Below are positions 15,922 through 25,467 of a DNA stretch of 64,000 nt, piece after piece. The DNA comes from Bacteroides faecalis (lineage in GTDB: Bacteria > Bacteroidota > Bacteroidia > Bacteroidales > Bacteroidaceae), in the NCBI RefSeq assembly GCF_003865075.1, contig NZ_BHWB01000019.1:1-64000 (forward strand), in the 5' to 3' direction. How positions within the stretch are numbered: position 1 is the stretch's first letter; each line of letters opens with the position of its first letter. A program made the position numbers and the translations under genes. Under the pieces are notes generated by a model, which saw nothing but the letters and a program-made list of their open reading frames with translations, had not been told where the DNA came from and did not search any database.

Positions 15922-16860
15922 ATGAGCGAAAAAGCACCCTTTATGGTATTCTCGGGAACGAACTCGAGATATCTCGCAGAGAAAATCTGCGCAAGCCTAA
16001 ATTGTCCTCTAGGAAATATGAACATCACCCATTTTGCAGATGGTGAATTTGCAGTTTCTTACGAAGAATCGATTCGTGGTTCCAATGTATTCCTAGTCCA
16101 ATCTACTTTCCCAAATTCAGACAATTTAATGGAACTTCTCCTGATGATTGATGCAGCCAAACGTGCATCAGCAAAAACAGTTGTAGCTGTCATCCCTTAC
16201 TTCGGATGGGCTCGTCAGGACAGAAAAGACAAACCACGTGTATCTATCGGCGCTAAATTGGTAGCTGATCTGCTTGCAGTAGCAGGTATCGACCGCTTGA
16301 TTACTATGGATTTGCATGCAGACCAGATCCAAGGTTTCTTTAATATTCCGGTTGATCACTTGTATGCTTCTGCCGTATTCCTCCCATATATTCAGTCTTT
16401 GAAATTGGAAGAACTGGTGATTGCTACACCGGACGTAGGAGGTTCAAAACGTGCCAGCACTTTTTCTAAATATCTTGGCGTACCTTTGGTACTTTGCAAT
16501 AAATCACGTGAAAAAGCAAATGAAGTTGCTTCTATGCAAATCATTGGTGACGTGAAAGGCAAGAATGTCGTGTTGATCGACGATATCGTAGATACCGCAG
16601 GAACAATCACCAAAGCTGCAAACATTATGATGGAAGCTGGAGCAGCGTCTGTACGCGCTATCGCCAGCCATTGCGTAATGTCTGACCCTGCTTCTTTCCG
16701 TGTACAGGAGTCAGGTTTGACTGAAATGGTATTTACTGACAGTATTCCTTATACTAAGAAATGTGCAAAGGTAAAACAATTAAGTATTGCCGATATGTTT
16801 GCTGAAACAATCAGACGAGTTGTAAGCAATGAGTCTATCAGTTCACAGTACATTATCTAA
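15922..16860 (+). CDS. prs: Ribose-phosphate pyrophosphokinase
   Basis: Cytoplasmic enzyme making PRPP from ribose 5-phosphate and ATP, the precursor for nucleotides, His, Trp and NAD. The 312 residues are full family length. Visible motifs are FSGTNSRYLAEKICASL at the N-terminus, YFGWARQDRKDKPRVSIGAK (ATP/flexible region, about 95-112), TMDLHADQIQGFF (about 130-142) and the PRPP-binding loop VVLIDDIVDTAGTI (about 215-228). It has its own promoter and a strong terminator and is transcribed divergently from the double-kinase gene. Confidence 0.97.
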   Translation: MSEKAPFMVFSGTNSRYLAEKICASLNCPLGNMNITHFADGEFAVSYEESIRGSNVFLVQSTFPNSDNLMELLLMIDAAKRASAKTVVAVIPYFGWARQDRKDKPRVSIGAKLVADLLAVAGIDRLITMDLHADQIQGFFNIPVDHLYASAVFLPYIQSLKLEELVIATPDVGGSKRASTFSKYLGVPLVLCNKSREKANEVASMQIIGDVKGKNVVLIDDIVDTAGTITKAANIMMEAGAASVRAIASHCVMSDPASFRVQESGLTEMVFTDSIPYTKKCAKVKQLSIADMFAETIRRVVSNESISSQYII

Positions 16861-16869
16861 AAAACAAAG

Positions 16870-16925
16870 ACTTTATAAGACAAAGGGTGCGGAAAAGATT
16901 TTTCGCACCCTTTGTCTTATAAAGT
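16870..16925 (+). terminator. Exceptionally long terminator-like hairpin after prs
   Basis: A perfect 22-bp stem (16870-16891 with 16904-16925), extended by A/T pairing inside the 12-nt loop. It begins 9 nt after the prs stop. The downstream side is only moderately T-rich (AACTTTCTTT), so it may also protect the mRNA 3' end. Confidence 0.8.
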
Positions 16926-16994
16926 AACTTTCTTTAGAATGTTATTGCTCCTTCTTTAATAGCATCACTCATTTAATTAAAAAAGTATAGCAAA

Positions 16995-17034
16995 AAAAGA
17001 GTCTAATGAAGTACAATCTCCATTAGACTCTTTT
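16995..17034. terminator. Bidirectional terminator between prs and the MORN gene
   Basis: A perfect 14-bp stem AAAAGAGTCTAATG / CATTAGACTCTTTT (16995-17008, 17021-17034) with a 12-nt loop. A run of A precedes it and T follows, so it serves the minus-strand MORN gene that ends at 17061 and backs up the prs terminator. Confidence 0.85.
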
Positions 17035-17060
17035 ATCTAAATCTTCTTATTATACAAATA

Positions 17061-18239
17061 CTAATTTGCTAATCTTCCGTTCTTGTAAGTACCTTTCTTG
17101 ATCAGCTTTCCATCCTTATCCGTTTCAACGAAAGGACCGTCTTTTTTCCCTTGTTTAAAGAAGCCCTCAAAGCGATTTCCGTCCTTATCAACCTGTACGC
17201 CCTGACCATCTTCCAGCCCATCTTTAAAACCACCTTTATATTGCATTCCAGAAATGGTATTGAGAGTACCCTGGCCATTCGGACGATTGTCTTTCCATTC
17301 ACCTTCATAAACGTCTCCATTGCTCCACTTATACATACCATGACCCTGACGTTTATTATCTTTCCATTCTCCTTCATAAACAGCACCGTTCGCCCAGGTA
17401 AATGTACCTTTGCCATCCTGCATACCATCTTTGAAGTTTCCTACATATTTATCACCATTGGCGTGATAGTAGACTCCCTCTCCCGTACGCTCTCCCAAGA
17501 GATAAGAACCTTCATAACGGTCGCCTGTATGAAAATGATAAGTACCTTTTCCATGCTGGATATCATCTTTCCAGTCACCTTCGTATTTATCTCCGTTGAT
17601 ATATTCAAAAACTCCTTTTCCATGACGGACATCATCTTTCCAATCACCGTCGTACTTCGAGCTGTCATCCCAGACCATAGTACCTTTACCGTTTTTCTTG
17701 TCATTCTTCCACTGACCGTTATATTGGGCCCCATTTGCCCACGTGTAAGTACCTTCACCTTCACGCTTATCATTTGCCCAATGTCCTACGTACAAGTCTC
17801 CGTTATGATAATACATGGTACCTTCACCCTGCTGGTAGTCCTGATACCACATACCATCGTAGCGGTTGTTATTCATAAAGTAATAAATACCTTTTCCATG
17901 TTGCTGGTCCTGATACCACTGCCCTTCATATTTCTCCCCATCAGGAAAAGAGTAAATGCCATAACCTTCGCGCTTACCTTTCACATATTCCCCCTCATAG
18001 ACATCACCGTTCTTAAAAACAGTTTTCCCTTTACCATTTGGTTTACGGCTTTTCATTTCTCCGGTATATACGCTACCGTCTTTGAATGTATAGTTCCCGA
18101 TTTTTAATTCCGAAGAGAATGTGCCTTTCAGTTTCTCAAAAAATCCGCCTCCTTTGTTAGTGCTGATTGTGTCTTGAGCCATCACTCCCCCTTGGGCAAT
18201 AAGAACAAGAAAAAGTGTAGTATATAGATATTTCCTCAT
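17061..18239 (-). CDS. Exported MORN-repeat protein
   Basis: A 392-residue protein with an N-terminal signal peptide (MRKYLYTTLFLVLIAQGGVMAQ) and 14 MORN repeats filling nearly the whole chain (pattern YxGxWKDxxxxGxG at about 23-residue spacing). MORN arrays form elongated beta-hairpin ribbons used as scaffolds or for lipid or protein contact. The start at 18239 is preferred over 18296: it gives a clean signal peptide, and a TATCTTTG box on the minus strand (18281-18274) lies between the two. It is about 80 nt downstream of the M16 gene. The role is unknown; a periplasmic or envelope scaffold is the likely setting. Confidence 0.85.
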   Translation of the reverse strand: MRKYLYTTLFLVLIAQGGVMAQDTISTNKGGGFFEKLKGTFSSELKIGNYTFKDGSVYTGEMKSRKPNGKGKTVFKNGDVYEGEYVKGKREGYGIYSFPDGEKYEGQWYQDQQHGKGIYYFMNNNRYDGMWYQDYQQGEGTMYYHNGDLYVGHWANDKREGEGTYTWANGAQYNGQWKNDKKNGKGTMVWDDSSKYDGDWKDDVRHGKGVFEYINGDKYEGDWKDDIQHGKGTYHFHTGDRYEGSYLLGERTGEGVYYHANGDKYVGNFKDGMQDGKGTFTWANGAVYEGEWKDNKRQGHGMYKWSNGDVYEGEWKDNRPNGQGTLNTISGMQYKGGFKDGLEDGQGVQVDKDGNRFEGFFKQGKKDGPFVETDKDGKLIKKGTYKNGRLAN

Positions 18240-18319
18240 TGGTGTGCTATTATGCTTAAAATTACAATTTGGACAAAGATACAATTTCTCTACCAAAAAC
18301 TACCCTACCGGAAAGCAAA

Positions 18320-19603
18320 TTATGACAACTTTTTACCTGCAATGACCTCTTTTAATGTCTCTTTGCACAAATAGCGTTGTGCTAATTCCTGAATTTCCTG
18401 CGTCGTGACCTCATTGACAGCCTGCAAAGAACGGGAAAAATATTCATCATCCAGACCGGACGTAGCGATAAATATCCATGCATCCGACAATGAAAAAGGC
18501 GATTCATAATTACGGCACATCTCTCCCAGCATATAGTTACGTACCATTGTTAGCTCTTCCAAAGCAACAGGCTCTTGATGCAATCTGTCTATTTCATGAT
18601 AAACTTCCTGTATCAACAGTTCCACATTTTCGTTGGCCGTTTCCGTTGAGATACCCAGCAAACCACTATCCGGATAAGACATGATTCCAGCCGAAATGCC
18701 GTAAGTATATCCCTTCTCTTCACGAATATTAGACATCAGGCGACTGCCGAAATATCCTCCGAACAAAGTCATCAGAACACGCAACTTCAAGTAATCAGGA
18801 TGTGTCCGGGTGATGGTAGTGCAACCCATTTTCACAGCACTTTGCAAAGCATCTTCCCGCTCCGTAAAAATTCGTTTTTCAGGAATGGTAGTAAAAGAAA
18901 ACTCAGGTCGAACAGCCTTCTGCTGATGCATTCCGAAAGGATATCCGAATGCATCCGTTACTCGCCGGATAATCTCCGGAGTTACTTTGCCCGACAGGAA
19001 GATGGAACAATTGCCCGAATGATAATACTCTTGGTAAAAGCTACGCAGCACTTCCGGTTTGATAGCACGATAATCTTCTTCCACAACAATCTGTCCGCAT
19101 GGATGCAGTTCTCCATAGAGCGCTTGCATCAGGCTACGTTGCGCCAAAAAATCAACCTTCGAACTATTTACTAAATATTGCTGTATATTAGTATCTATAA
19201 TAGTGTTCAACTCTTTTTCAGGGAAGAGGGGTTCCTTAATCATGGATTCCACCACTTCCAACGTTTCAGCTACATACTTATTTAACGAATAAATCGTAAA
19301 ATAGGCATACTCCGATGAACTGGAAAGTTCAAGCCATGAACCATAATAATCCAGTTTTTCAGCAATCGTGGCAGTTGTATATTTACGTGTACCTTCACGC
19401 AACATCCGGTTAGTAAACAATGCCTGTAACTTCTGAGACTGATGCCAGCGTCCCCCGGCAAAAAGAATATCCATACGCACCACTTCCTGTTCTCCTGCAT
19501 TGATCACAGCCAATGGAATACCATTCGGCAAAGTAGTCCGGACAGGAGGAAGTATTCTAAAGTCCTTCTGGGCTTGTATTTCAGGTTGTATTGTACGATC
19601 CAT
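18320..19603 (-). CDS. M16-family peptidase homologue lacking the zinc site
   Basis: A 427-residue protein with the two-domain M16 (pitrilysin/MPP) fold. In active members HxxEH is found shortly after the first strand; here the same place reads FAGGRWHQSQKLQALFTNRM, with no HxxEH, so the zinc site is missing. The C-terminal RxxxY-like region is kept (GYFGSRLMSNIREEKGYTYG). In M16B pairs one subunit is inactive and assists an active partner; no partner is encoded in this window. It starts 2 nt after the kdsB stop, so it is part of the pbp1A-folK-kdsB-M16 operon. No signal peptide is seen. Confidence 0.85.
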   Translation of the reverse strand: MDRTIQPEIQAQKDFRILPPVRTTLPNGIPLAVINAGEQEVVRMDILFAGGRWHQSQKLQALFTNRMLREGTRKYTTATIAEKLDYYGSWLELSSSSEYAYFTIYSLNKYVAETLEVVESMIKEPLFPEKELNTIIDTNIQQYLVNSSKVDFLAQRSLMQALYGELHPCGQIVVEEDYRAIKPEVLRSFYQEYYHSGNCSIFLSGKVTPEIIRRVTDAFGYPFGMHQQKAVRPEFSFTTIPEKRIFTEREDALQSAVKMGCTTITRTHPDYLKLRVLMTLFGGYFGSRLMSNIREEKGYTYGISAGIMSYPDSGLLGISTETANENVELLIQEVYHEIDRLHQEPVALEELTMVRNYMLGEMCRNYESPFSLSDAWIFIATSGLDDEYFSRSLQAVNEVTTQEIQELAQRYLCKETLKEVIAGKKLS

Positions 19604-19605
19604 GT

Positions 19606-20358
19606 TTATAATCTGTTTTTCAGAAATTCTTCTGCGCGTTCAAGGTCTTGAGGAGTATCAATGCCAATAGTTTCTACTTCACTGATTCCCACCTTTATTT
19701 TATATCCATTCTCTAACCAACGGAGTTGCTCCAACGATTCCGCCAGTTCCAGAGAAGATTGCGGTAAAGCGGTGATCTCTTTTAATACTTCCGTACGATA
19801 AGCATACAAACCGATATGTTTGTAATAAGTATGGTTCTTCAACCAATCCGCTTGGTCGGCATTACGTTGATAAGGAATGATAGAACGGCTGAAATACAAC
19901 GCATTCCAGTTCTTATTGACCACTACTTTCGGAGAGTTTACATTCTCCAAAGCAGCAAATGTATCCTCGGCGGTAAACGGTTTCACCAACGTAGCAATCT
20001 GTGTAGTAGGATCTTCAAAGCAGGCTTTTACAGCATTCAGTTGCGAAAGTTGGATAAAAGGTTCGTCTCCTTGTATATTGACTACCACATCAAAGCCACC
20101 ACCAATCTTCATACAAGCTTCGTAACAACGGTCCGTACCACTTTTATGATCGACAGAAGTCATCACAACTTTTCCACCGAAGGCTTTTACAACAGCTTCA
20201 ATACGTTCGTCATCAGTAGCCACATAAGCATCATCCAACACACCCGCTACTTGTTCATATACACACTGTATAACTGTTTTGCCACCCAACATAGCCAACG
20301 GTTTTGCAGGAAAACGGGTGGATGCGTAACGGGCAGGTATAATTCCCAGAAATTTCAT
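19606..20358 (-). CDS. kdsB: 3-deoxy-manno-octulosonate cytidylyltransferase
   Basis: Activates Kdo with CTP to CMP-Kdo for lipid A-core synthesis in the cytoplasm. The 250 residues match the family length. Motifs include the nucleotide-binding opening GIIPARYASTRFPAKPLAML, VATDDERI, the metal site VVNIQGDEPFI (about 92-102) and LRWLENGYKIKV near the end. It directly abuts folK (stop of folK at 20359) and is 2 nt from the M16 gene, indicating one transcript. Its presence fits a Gram-negative with Kdo-containing lipooligosaccharide. Confidence 0.96.
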   Translation of the reverse strand: MKFLGIIPARYASTRFPAKPLAMLGGKTVIQCVYEQVAGVLDDAYVATDDERIEAVVKAFGGKVVMTSVDHKSGTDRCYEACMKIGGGFDVVVNIQGDEPFIQLSQLNAVKACFEDPTTQIATLVKPFTAEDTFAALENVNSPKVVVNKNWNALYFSRSIIPYQRNADQADWLKNHTYYKHIGLYAYRTEVLKEITALPQSSLELAESLEQLRWLENGYKIKVGISEVETIGIDTPQDLERAEEFLKNRL

Positions 20359-20763
20359 CTATTTAATACATAATGGAAAATGGAGACTGGATAATGATTG
20401 TTGCACATATTCCCGTTCCCAATCTTCCGGTTTTAAAATTCGGTTATCATATAAAAGCAAGTCAATATCGAGACATACTTTTTCTTCTTCTTTATCCCCC
20501 GGTTGTCTCCCGGCAAAACGTTCTATCTCTTTCAGTATTTTTATCACCTCTTCCTCTCTTTTTTCAGAAAAGAATATGGCAACCTGATTGGAGAATAACG
20601 TCTGATTTTTAAAATACAATGGTTGGGTTTCCTGCTCTGGTGCAAAACAAATAGCAGAAAACAACTCCGACAACTTCTGTCGTGCAAAAGCCAGATTCTC
20701 CCTTTTGTGGTAATTGCTTCCTATGCAAACTATACACTGATGATGAGTGGGATTATTATCCAT
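20359..20763 (-). CDS. folK: HPPK: 6-hydroxymethyl-7,8-dihydropterin pyrophosphokinase
   Basis: Transfers pyrophosphate from ATP to hydroxymethyldihydropterin in folate synthesis. The 134-residue chain is slightly short for HPPK. It shows the opening VCIGSNYHKRENL, RFAGRQPGDKEEEKVCLDID and LLLYDNRI, which hold the metal-binding Asp pair and the conserved Arg. The C-terminal part is shortened compared with the E. coli enzyme. ATG 20763 is preferred over TTG 20769, which overlaps the upstream stop. It is sandwiched between pbp1A and kdsB with almost no spacing. Confidence 0.88.
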   Translation of the reverse strand: MDNNPTHHQCIVCIGSNYHKRENLAFARQKLSELFSAICFAPEQETQPLYFKNQTLFSNQVAIFFSEKREEEVIKILKEIERFAGRQPGDKEEEKVCLDIDLLLYDNRILKPEDWEREYVQQSLSSLHFPLCIK

Positions 20764-20765
20764 TA

Positions 20766-23108
20766 TCAATTAAACAAGTCATCCAATCCGCTTTCTTCAA
20801 TGATTCCTTCATCCGGAAGTTCCGAATCATCACCACACGGATCAAACCCTTCCGGAAGATCGAACGTTTGTTTCTGGCTATATCCTAAATTCGGATCATC
20901 ATATACTTTCTTCATGTATTTAGCCCAAATAGGCAATGCAGCAGCAGCACCTTGTCCGTTGCTCATGGCACCAAAGTGAATATCGCGTTCATCTCCTCCT
21001 ACCCAACAACCGGATACCAGCGATGGGGTAATACCCATAAACCAAGCATCGGAGTTATCATTGGTTGTTCCTGTTTTACCACCCATATCGGCAGTAATTC
21101 CATAACGACGAACACGTCCTCCGGTTCCTTCGTTGATAACAGCGCGCAACATAACAAGCATTTTATAGGCACTTGAAAGGCTAATTACTTCATTCATCTG
21201 TGGAGCAAATGTAGATATAACATTACCTTCACTATCTTCAATACGAGTAACAAACAATGGAGATACCCGTACTCCTTTATTGACGAATGCTGTGTAAGCA
21301 CTCACCATCTCGCCGACAGAGATTTCACAAGCTCCGAGACTGAGTGAATATACTGCTGGAATATCTTTATTGCGCACACCAAAGCTATGGATCAATCGAA
21401 CTAATGCCTGTGGAGTGACTTTATTAATCAAATAAGCCGAAATCCAGTTATCCGAGTTAGCAAGTCCCCATTTCAAAGTCACCATTTCTCCATAACGCTT
21501 GTTGTTGGCGTTACGCGGTGTCCATGGCTCTCCAGTCTCAGTAATCAGTGTTTGTTCCACATGACGTACCTGATCGCAAGGTGAAAATCCATCTTCCATA
21601 GCCAATGTGTACAAATACGGTTTGATAGTGGAGCCAACCTGACGGCGTCCAACCATTGCCATGTCGTATTTGAAATTAACATAATCGGGACCACCCACAT
21701 ATGCCTTTACATGACCGTTCATTGGATCCATCGACATGAAACCTGTACGCAAGAAATGTTTGTAATAACGGATAGAATCCATCGGAGTCATAATAGTATC
21801 CTTTGGTCCCGCCCAGGAGAAAACCGTCATTTCTTCCGGTTTATTGAATGCTTTACGGATCTCCTCATCTGAAGCTCCCGCACCCTTCATCACATTATAA
21901 CGTTCGCTTTGTTTCATAGCTCTGTTCAGCAAATCTTCTACTTTTGACGCAGGCAAAGCTCTGGCATACGGTGCATTTTTACTACCTACCTTCTCTTTAA
22001 AGAACTGAGGTTGCAGAGTTTCACCCAAATGTTCACTGACTGCTTCTTCAGCATATTGCTGCATACGTGAGTCAATTGTGGTATAAATCTTCAACCCGTC
22101 AGTGTAGATGTTATAGTTTGTACCGTCTTTCTTTTTATTTTTCTTGCACCAGCCGTACAATGGATCTGTCTCCCAAGCGATGGAATCTTCATAGAATTTC
22201 TGCATTTGCCAACCACGATAATTACTTTTATCAGGTTTTGAAGCAGTCATGATCATACGGAGATATTCACGAAAATAGGTTGCCAATCCTTCTTTGTGGT
22301 CTACACGATTATAAGCCAATTTCAGCGGAAGAGCCTGCAAAGAGTCACGTTCTGCTGTCGTAATATATCCGGCCTTGCACATCTGCGAGAGAACCACATT
22401 ACGACGTCCCAACGAATTATCGCGTATTTTTTGGTTCCTGGACACAGGGTTATATCGTGACGGATTCTGACACATTCCTATCAGCATAGCCGCCTGTTCA
22501 ATCTTCAAGTCCTTCGGCTCACAGCCGAAATATGTGTATGCTGCGGTTTTAATGCCTACAGCGTTATTTAGAAAATCAAACTTGTTAAGATACAGTGTGA
22601 GAATCTCTTCTTTCGTGTAGTAACGTTCCAGTTTCACAGCAATGACCCATTCAATCGGTTTTTGCAAAAGACGTTGCAATGTATTGCTCGCCACTTCTTT
22701 CGTAAAAAGCTGTTTAGCAAGTTGTTGCGAAATAGTACTACCTCCACCTGCACTTTCCTGACCAAATAATCCACGTTTTATAATTGCTCTGGTAAGAGCC
22801 TTTGCATCAATACCGGAATGCTTCGGAAAACGGACATCCTCCGTAGCAATCAATGCATTGATGATATACGGTGACAGGTCAGAATAGCTGCTATACACAC
22901 GATTATTTTTTTCAACGGAGAATGTTCCCATCACCTTCCCGTCTTCCGAGAAGATTTCCGTAGCAAATTTATAGTTCGGATTTTCCAATTCCTCTACAGG
23001 AGGCATATACCCTATCCAACCTTCTGAGATGGAAATAAAGATAGTGGCAACAGCCACCACAACAACTGCGAATAAGATCCAAAGAGCAATTATTATTTTT
23101 CGAATCAT
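20766..23108 (-). CDS. Class A penicillin-binding protein (PBP1A-like)
   Basis: Bifunctional peptidoglycan synthase anchored in the inner membrane by one N-terminal segment (IIIALWILFAVVVVAVATIF). The glycosyltransferase domain (about 60-240) has EDVRFPKHSGID (catalytic Glu) and GGSTISQQLAKQLF. The transpeptidase domain has the Ser box GSTIKPYLYTLA (about 490), SDN in ANSDNWISAY and KTGTTNDNSDAWF (about 676). The 780-residue length is normal. Start 23108 is preferred over 23135 because a TATCTTTG box on the minus strand (23155-23148) would put transcription start only a few bases before 23135. It is the first gene of the operon with folK, kdsB and the M16 homologue. Confidence 0.94.
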   Translation of the reverse strand: MIRKIIIALWILFAVVVVAVATIFISISEGWIGYMPPVEELENPNYKFATEIFSEDGKVMGTFSVEKNNRVYSSYSDLSPYIINALIATEDVRFPKHSGIDAKALTRAIIKRGLFGQESAGGGSTISQQLAKQLFTKEVASNTLQRLLQKPIEWVIAVKLERYYTKEEILTLYLNKFDFLNNAVGIKTAAYTYFGCEPKDLKIEQAAMLIGMCQNPSRYNPVSRNQKIRDNSLGRRNVVLSQMCKAGYITTAERDSLQALPLKLAYNRVDHKEGLATYFREYLRMIMTASKPDKSNYRGWQMQKFYEDSIAWETDPLYGWCKKNKKKDGTNYNIYTDGLKIYTTIDSRMQQYAEEAVSEHLGETLQPQFFKEKVGSKNAPYARALPASKVEDLLNRAMKQSERYNVMKGAGASDEEIRKAFNKPEEMTVFSWAGPKDTIMTPMDSIRYYKHFLRTGFMSMDPMNGHVKAYVGGPDYVNFKYDMAMVGRRQVGSTIKPYLYTLAMEDGFSPCDQVRHVEQTLITETGEPWTPRNANNKRYGEMVTLKWGLANSDNWISAYLINKVTPQALVRLIHSFGVRNKDIPAVYSLSLGACEISVGEMVSAYTAFVNKGVRVSPLFVTRIEDSEGNVISTFAPQMNEVISLSSAYKMLVMLRAVINEGTGGRVRRYGITADMGGKTGTTNDNSDAWFMGITPSLVSGCWVGGDERDIHFGAMSNGQGAAAALPIWAKYMKKVYDDPNLGYSQKQTFDLPEGFDPCGDDSELPDEGIIEESGLDDLFN

Positions 23109-23155
23109 GTTTTTTCTTAACTTAAAAAGACGCATTTATTTAAGCTGCAAAGATA

Positions 23156-24032
23156 GTTAAAATCCCGCATTCAGCCAACGAGTTTCGCAATTATTTCAGT
23201 CTTACTAACATTCAATAAAAATCATTCAGGTATAGAGTTCTATTTCATCCTGGGGGGGGTAAACAACAGTAACCCCCGGGGTAGTAGTTGCTCAGCCCGC
23301 ACCTAACAAACTGTAAGACCATGTCTCAGAAATCTCTGGTCCACAGTCCAAAGATATTCAGCCCAGGGGTTAGAGAGCAAAAGCCATCAGCACAAACATT
23401 ACCGGCATTAGCACCAGATGTTACTAATCCATAACTTAGCTATTAACAACATAAACACCAACGCTTAATTATTTTCTGCACATCAACCATACGGGACCAT
23501 TATCATCCTGCAAAATACCCCAACCTGATAATAACAAACAAGTCAATCTATCCACCTACATTCCCCGATTATTTGGATTAAAAAAACTTTTTTCTTGGGC
23601 AAAAACTAAAGCTTGCATTTTCCGCCTCTCCAAAAAAACATTTTCCTTACCATATTTTCTCCCATTTTTTCTCTTCACAAAAACATCCGGCCGACGTAGT
23701 TTTCTTTTCTCTTTTTCTCTCTGTCTTTTTCTTATTTTATATTGTATTGTCTTTACCACGCGCACATAGAAACATTGCATCATTAATTATCAAATGGTTA
23801 TCTCCTTCTTTAACACTTTGTTTAACACAAGGTTTCGCAGTTACTACGCAGTAAGCAATTCACAACACCCCATCTATTAACTTTCATTAACTCGCTAAAA
23901 ACGCATCCGAAAAGAGGATTCGAAACAAGTTTTTTTCAAGAATTATTCGGCTCCTTCTATGTGTATTTCATAAATTCTTCGTACCTTTACGCCTCGGTAA
24001 AACAAGTTCTATCCACATATAAAGATAACAAA
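23156..24032. other. Gene-free divergent intergenic region
   Basis: About 880 bp between pbp1A and pyrB. It holds a G8 run (23252-23259) with C5 soon after (23273-23277) that could pair as a short hairpin, then C/T- and A-rich sequence. The only open frame (23556-23783, minus) is a low-complexity Arg/Lys/Glu stretch that I do not believe is coding. TACCTTTA at 23982-23989 is the probable pyrB -7 box. Nothing else is recognised. Confidence 0.6.
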
Positions 24033-24974
24033 ATGGAAAACAGAAGTTTAGTAACCATTGCCGAACATTCGAAAGAAAAGATACTTTACATGCTCGAAAT
24101 GGCGAAGCAGTTTGAAATGAACCCTAACCGCCGGTTATTGCAAGGTAAGGTAGTGGCAACCCTGTTCTTTGAACCTTCCACCCGTACCCGTCTGAGTTTT
24201 GAGACAGCAGCCAATCGCCTCGGTGCACGTGTCATCGGTTTCACTGATCCCAAAGTAACCAGCTCTTCAAAAGGAGAAACATTGAAGGATACCATCATGA
24301 TGGTGAGCAACTACGCAGACATCATCGTTATGCGTCATTACCTTGAAGGAGCTGCCCGGTATGCCAGCGAAATAGCTCCTGTGCCTATTGTCAATGCAGG
24401 AGACGGAGCCAACCAACACCCATCTCAAACGATGCTAGACCTCTACTCTATCTACAAAACACAAGGTACACTGGAGAATCTCAATATTTTCCTCGTAGGT
24501 GACCTGAAGTACGGACGTACCGTACACTCTTTGTTAATGGCAATGCGTCACTTCAACCCGACGTTCCATTTTATTGCCCCTGAGGAACTGAAAATGCCGG
24601 AAGAATATAAACTTTATTGCAAAGAACATCAGATCAAATACGTAGAGCACACCGACTTCACAGAAGAGACGATTGCCAATGCCGATATTCTTTATATGAC
24701 TCGTGTGCAACGAGAACGTTTTACAGATCTGATGGAATACGAACGAGTGAAGAATGTGTACATCTTACGCAACAAGATGTTAGAGCATACACGTCCGAAC
24801 TTGCGGATCTTGCATCCGCTTCCCCGCGTGAATGAAATCGCTTATGACGTGGACGATAATCCGAAAGCATACTATTTCCAACAAGCACAGAATGGCCTGT
24901 ATGCACGTGAGGCTATCCTTTGCGACGTGTTGGGTATCACATTAGAGGACGTTAAAAACGATATTTTATTATGA
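24033..24974 (+). CDS. pyrB: Aspartate carbamoyltransferase, catalytic chain
   Basis: Joins carbamoyl phosphate and aspartate, the first committed step of pyrimidine synthesis. The 313 residues are normal for the catalytic chain. The carbamoyl-phosphate loop FFEPSTRTRLSFE is at about 48-60, SSSKGETLKDT follows at about 79, then the GDGANQHPSQTMLD motif (about 130) and the aspartate-binding LHPLPRVNEI (about 266-275). Start 24033 is chosen over 23961 because the -7 box TACCTTTA (23982-23989) lies downstream of the latter and the family begins here. The stop overlaps pyrI by 4 bp, which fits the holoenzyme's two-chain assembly. Confidence 0.96.
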   Translation: MENRSLVTIAEHSKEKILYMLEMAKQFEMNPNRRLLQGKVVATLFFEPSTRTRLSFETAANRLGARVIGFTDPKVTSSSKGETLKDTIMMVSNYADIIVMRHYLEGAARYASEIAPVPIVNAGDGANQHPSQTMLDLYSIYKTQGTLENLNIFLVGDLKYGRTVHSLLMAMRHFNPTFHFIAPEELKMPEEYKLYCKEHQIKYVEHTDFTEETIANADILYMTRVQRERFTDLMEYERVKNVYILRNKMLEHTRPNLRILHPLPRVNEIAYDVDDNPKAYYFQQAQNGLYAREAILCDVLGITLEDVKNDILL

Positions 24975-25432
24975 GCGAAAATAAACAAGAACTACAGGTA
25001 GCTGCCTTAGAGAACGGGACAGTGATTGACCATATCCCTTCTGAAAAACTCTTTACTGTTGTTCAGTTGCTTGGCGTAGAACAGATGAAAAGTAACATTA
25101 CCATAGGTTTCAACCTCGACAGCAAAAAGTTAGGTAAAAAAGGAATCATCAAGATTGCCGATAAGTTTTTCTGCGATGAAGAAATTAATCGCATTTCTGT
25201 TGTTGCACCGCACGTGAAACTGAATATTATCCGCGACTATGAAGTCGTAGAAAAGAAAGAAGTGAAAATGCCGGATGAATTGCGGGGTATCGTGAAATGC
25301 GCCAATCCAAAATGCATCACGAACAACGAACCAATGGCTACTCTGTTCCATGTGATAGATAAAGATAATTGTGTGGTAAGATGCCACTATTGCGAAAAAG
25401 AACAGAAACGTGAAGATATCACCATCCTTTGA
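24971..25432 (+). CDS. pyrI: Aspartate carbamoyltransferase, regulatory chain
   Basis: Allosteric zinc-binding partner of PyrB, mediating nucleotide feedback. The 153 residues are full length. The N-terminal nucleotide-binding half has NGTVIDHIPSEKLFTVVQLL; the C-terminal half has the four zinc Cys residues in CANPKCITNNEP and CHYCEKEQ. ATGA overlap with pyrB gives coupled translation. Confidence 0.97.
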   Translation: MSENKQELQVAALENGTVIDHIPSEKLFTVVQLLGVEQMKSNITIGFNLDSKKLGKKGIIKIADKFFCDEEINRISVVAPHVKLNIIRDYEVVEKKEVKMPDELRGIVKCANPKCITNNEPMATLFHVIDKDNCVVRCHYCEKEQKREDITIL

Positions 25433-25467
25433 TGTTCTTCTTTCATCATTCTTAATTCTTTATTAAA

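Noticed and set aside
17151..18107. 318-residue plus-strand frame opposite the MORN gene
   Set aside because: Antisense shadow produced by the regular MORN repeats; the real product with signal peptide is on the minus strand.
23556..23783. 75-residue minus-strand frame rich in Arg, Lys and Glu
   Set aside because: Low-complexity composition from a C/T-rich stretch, no domain, no neighbour or promoter supporting it.
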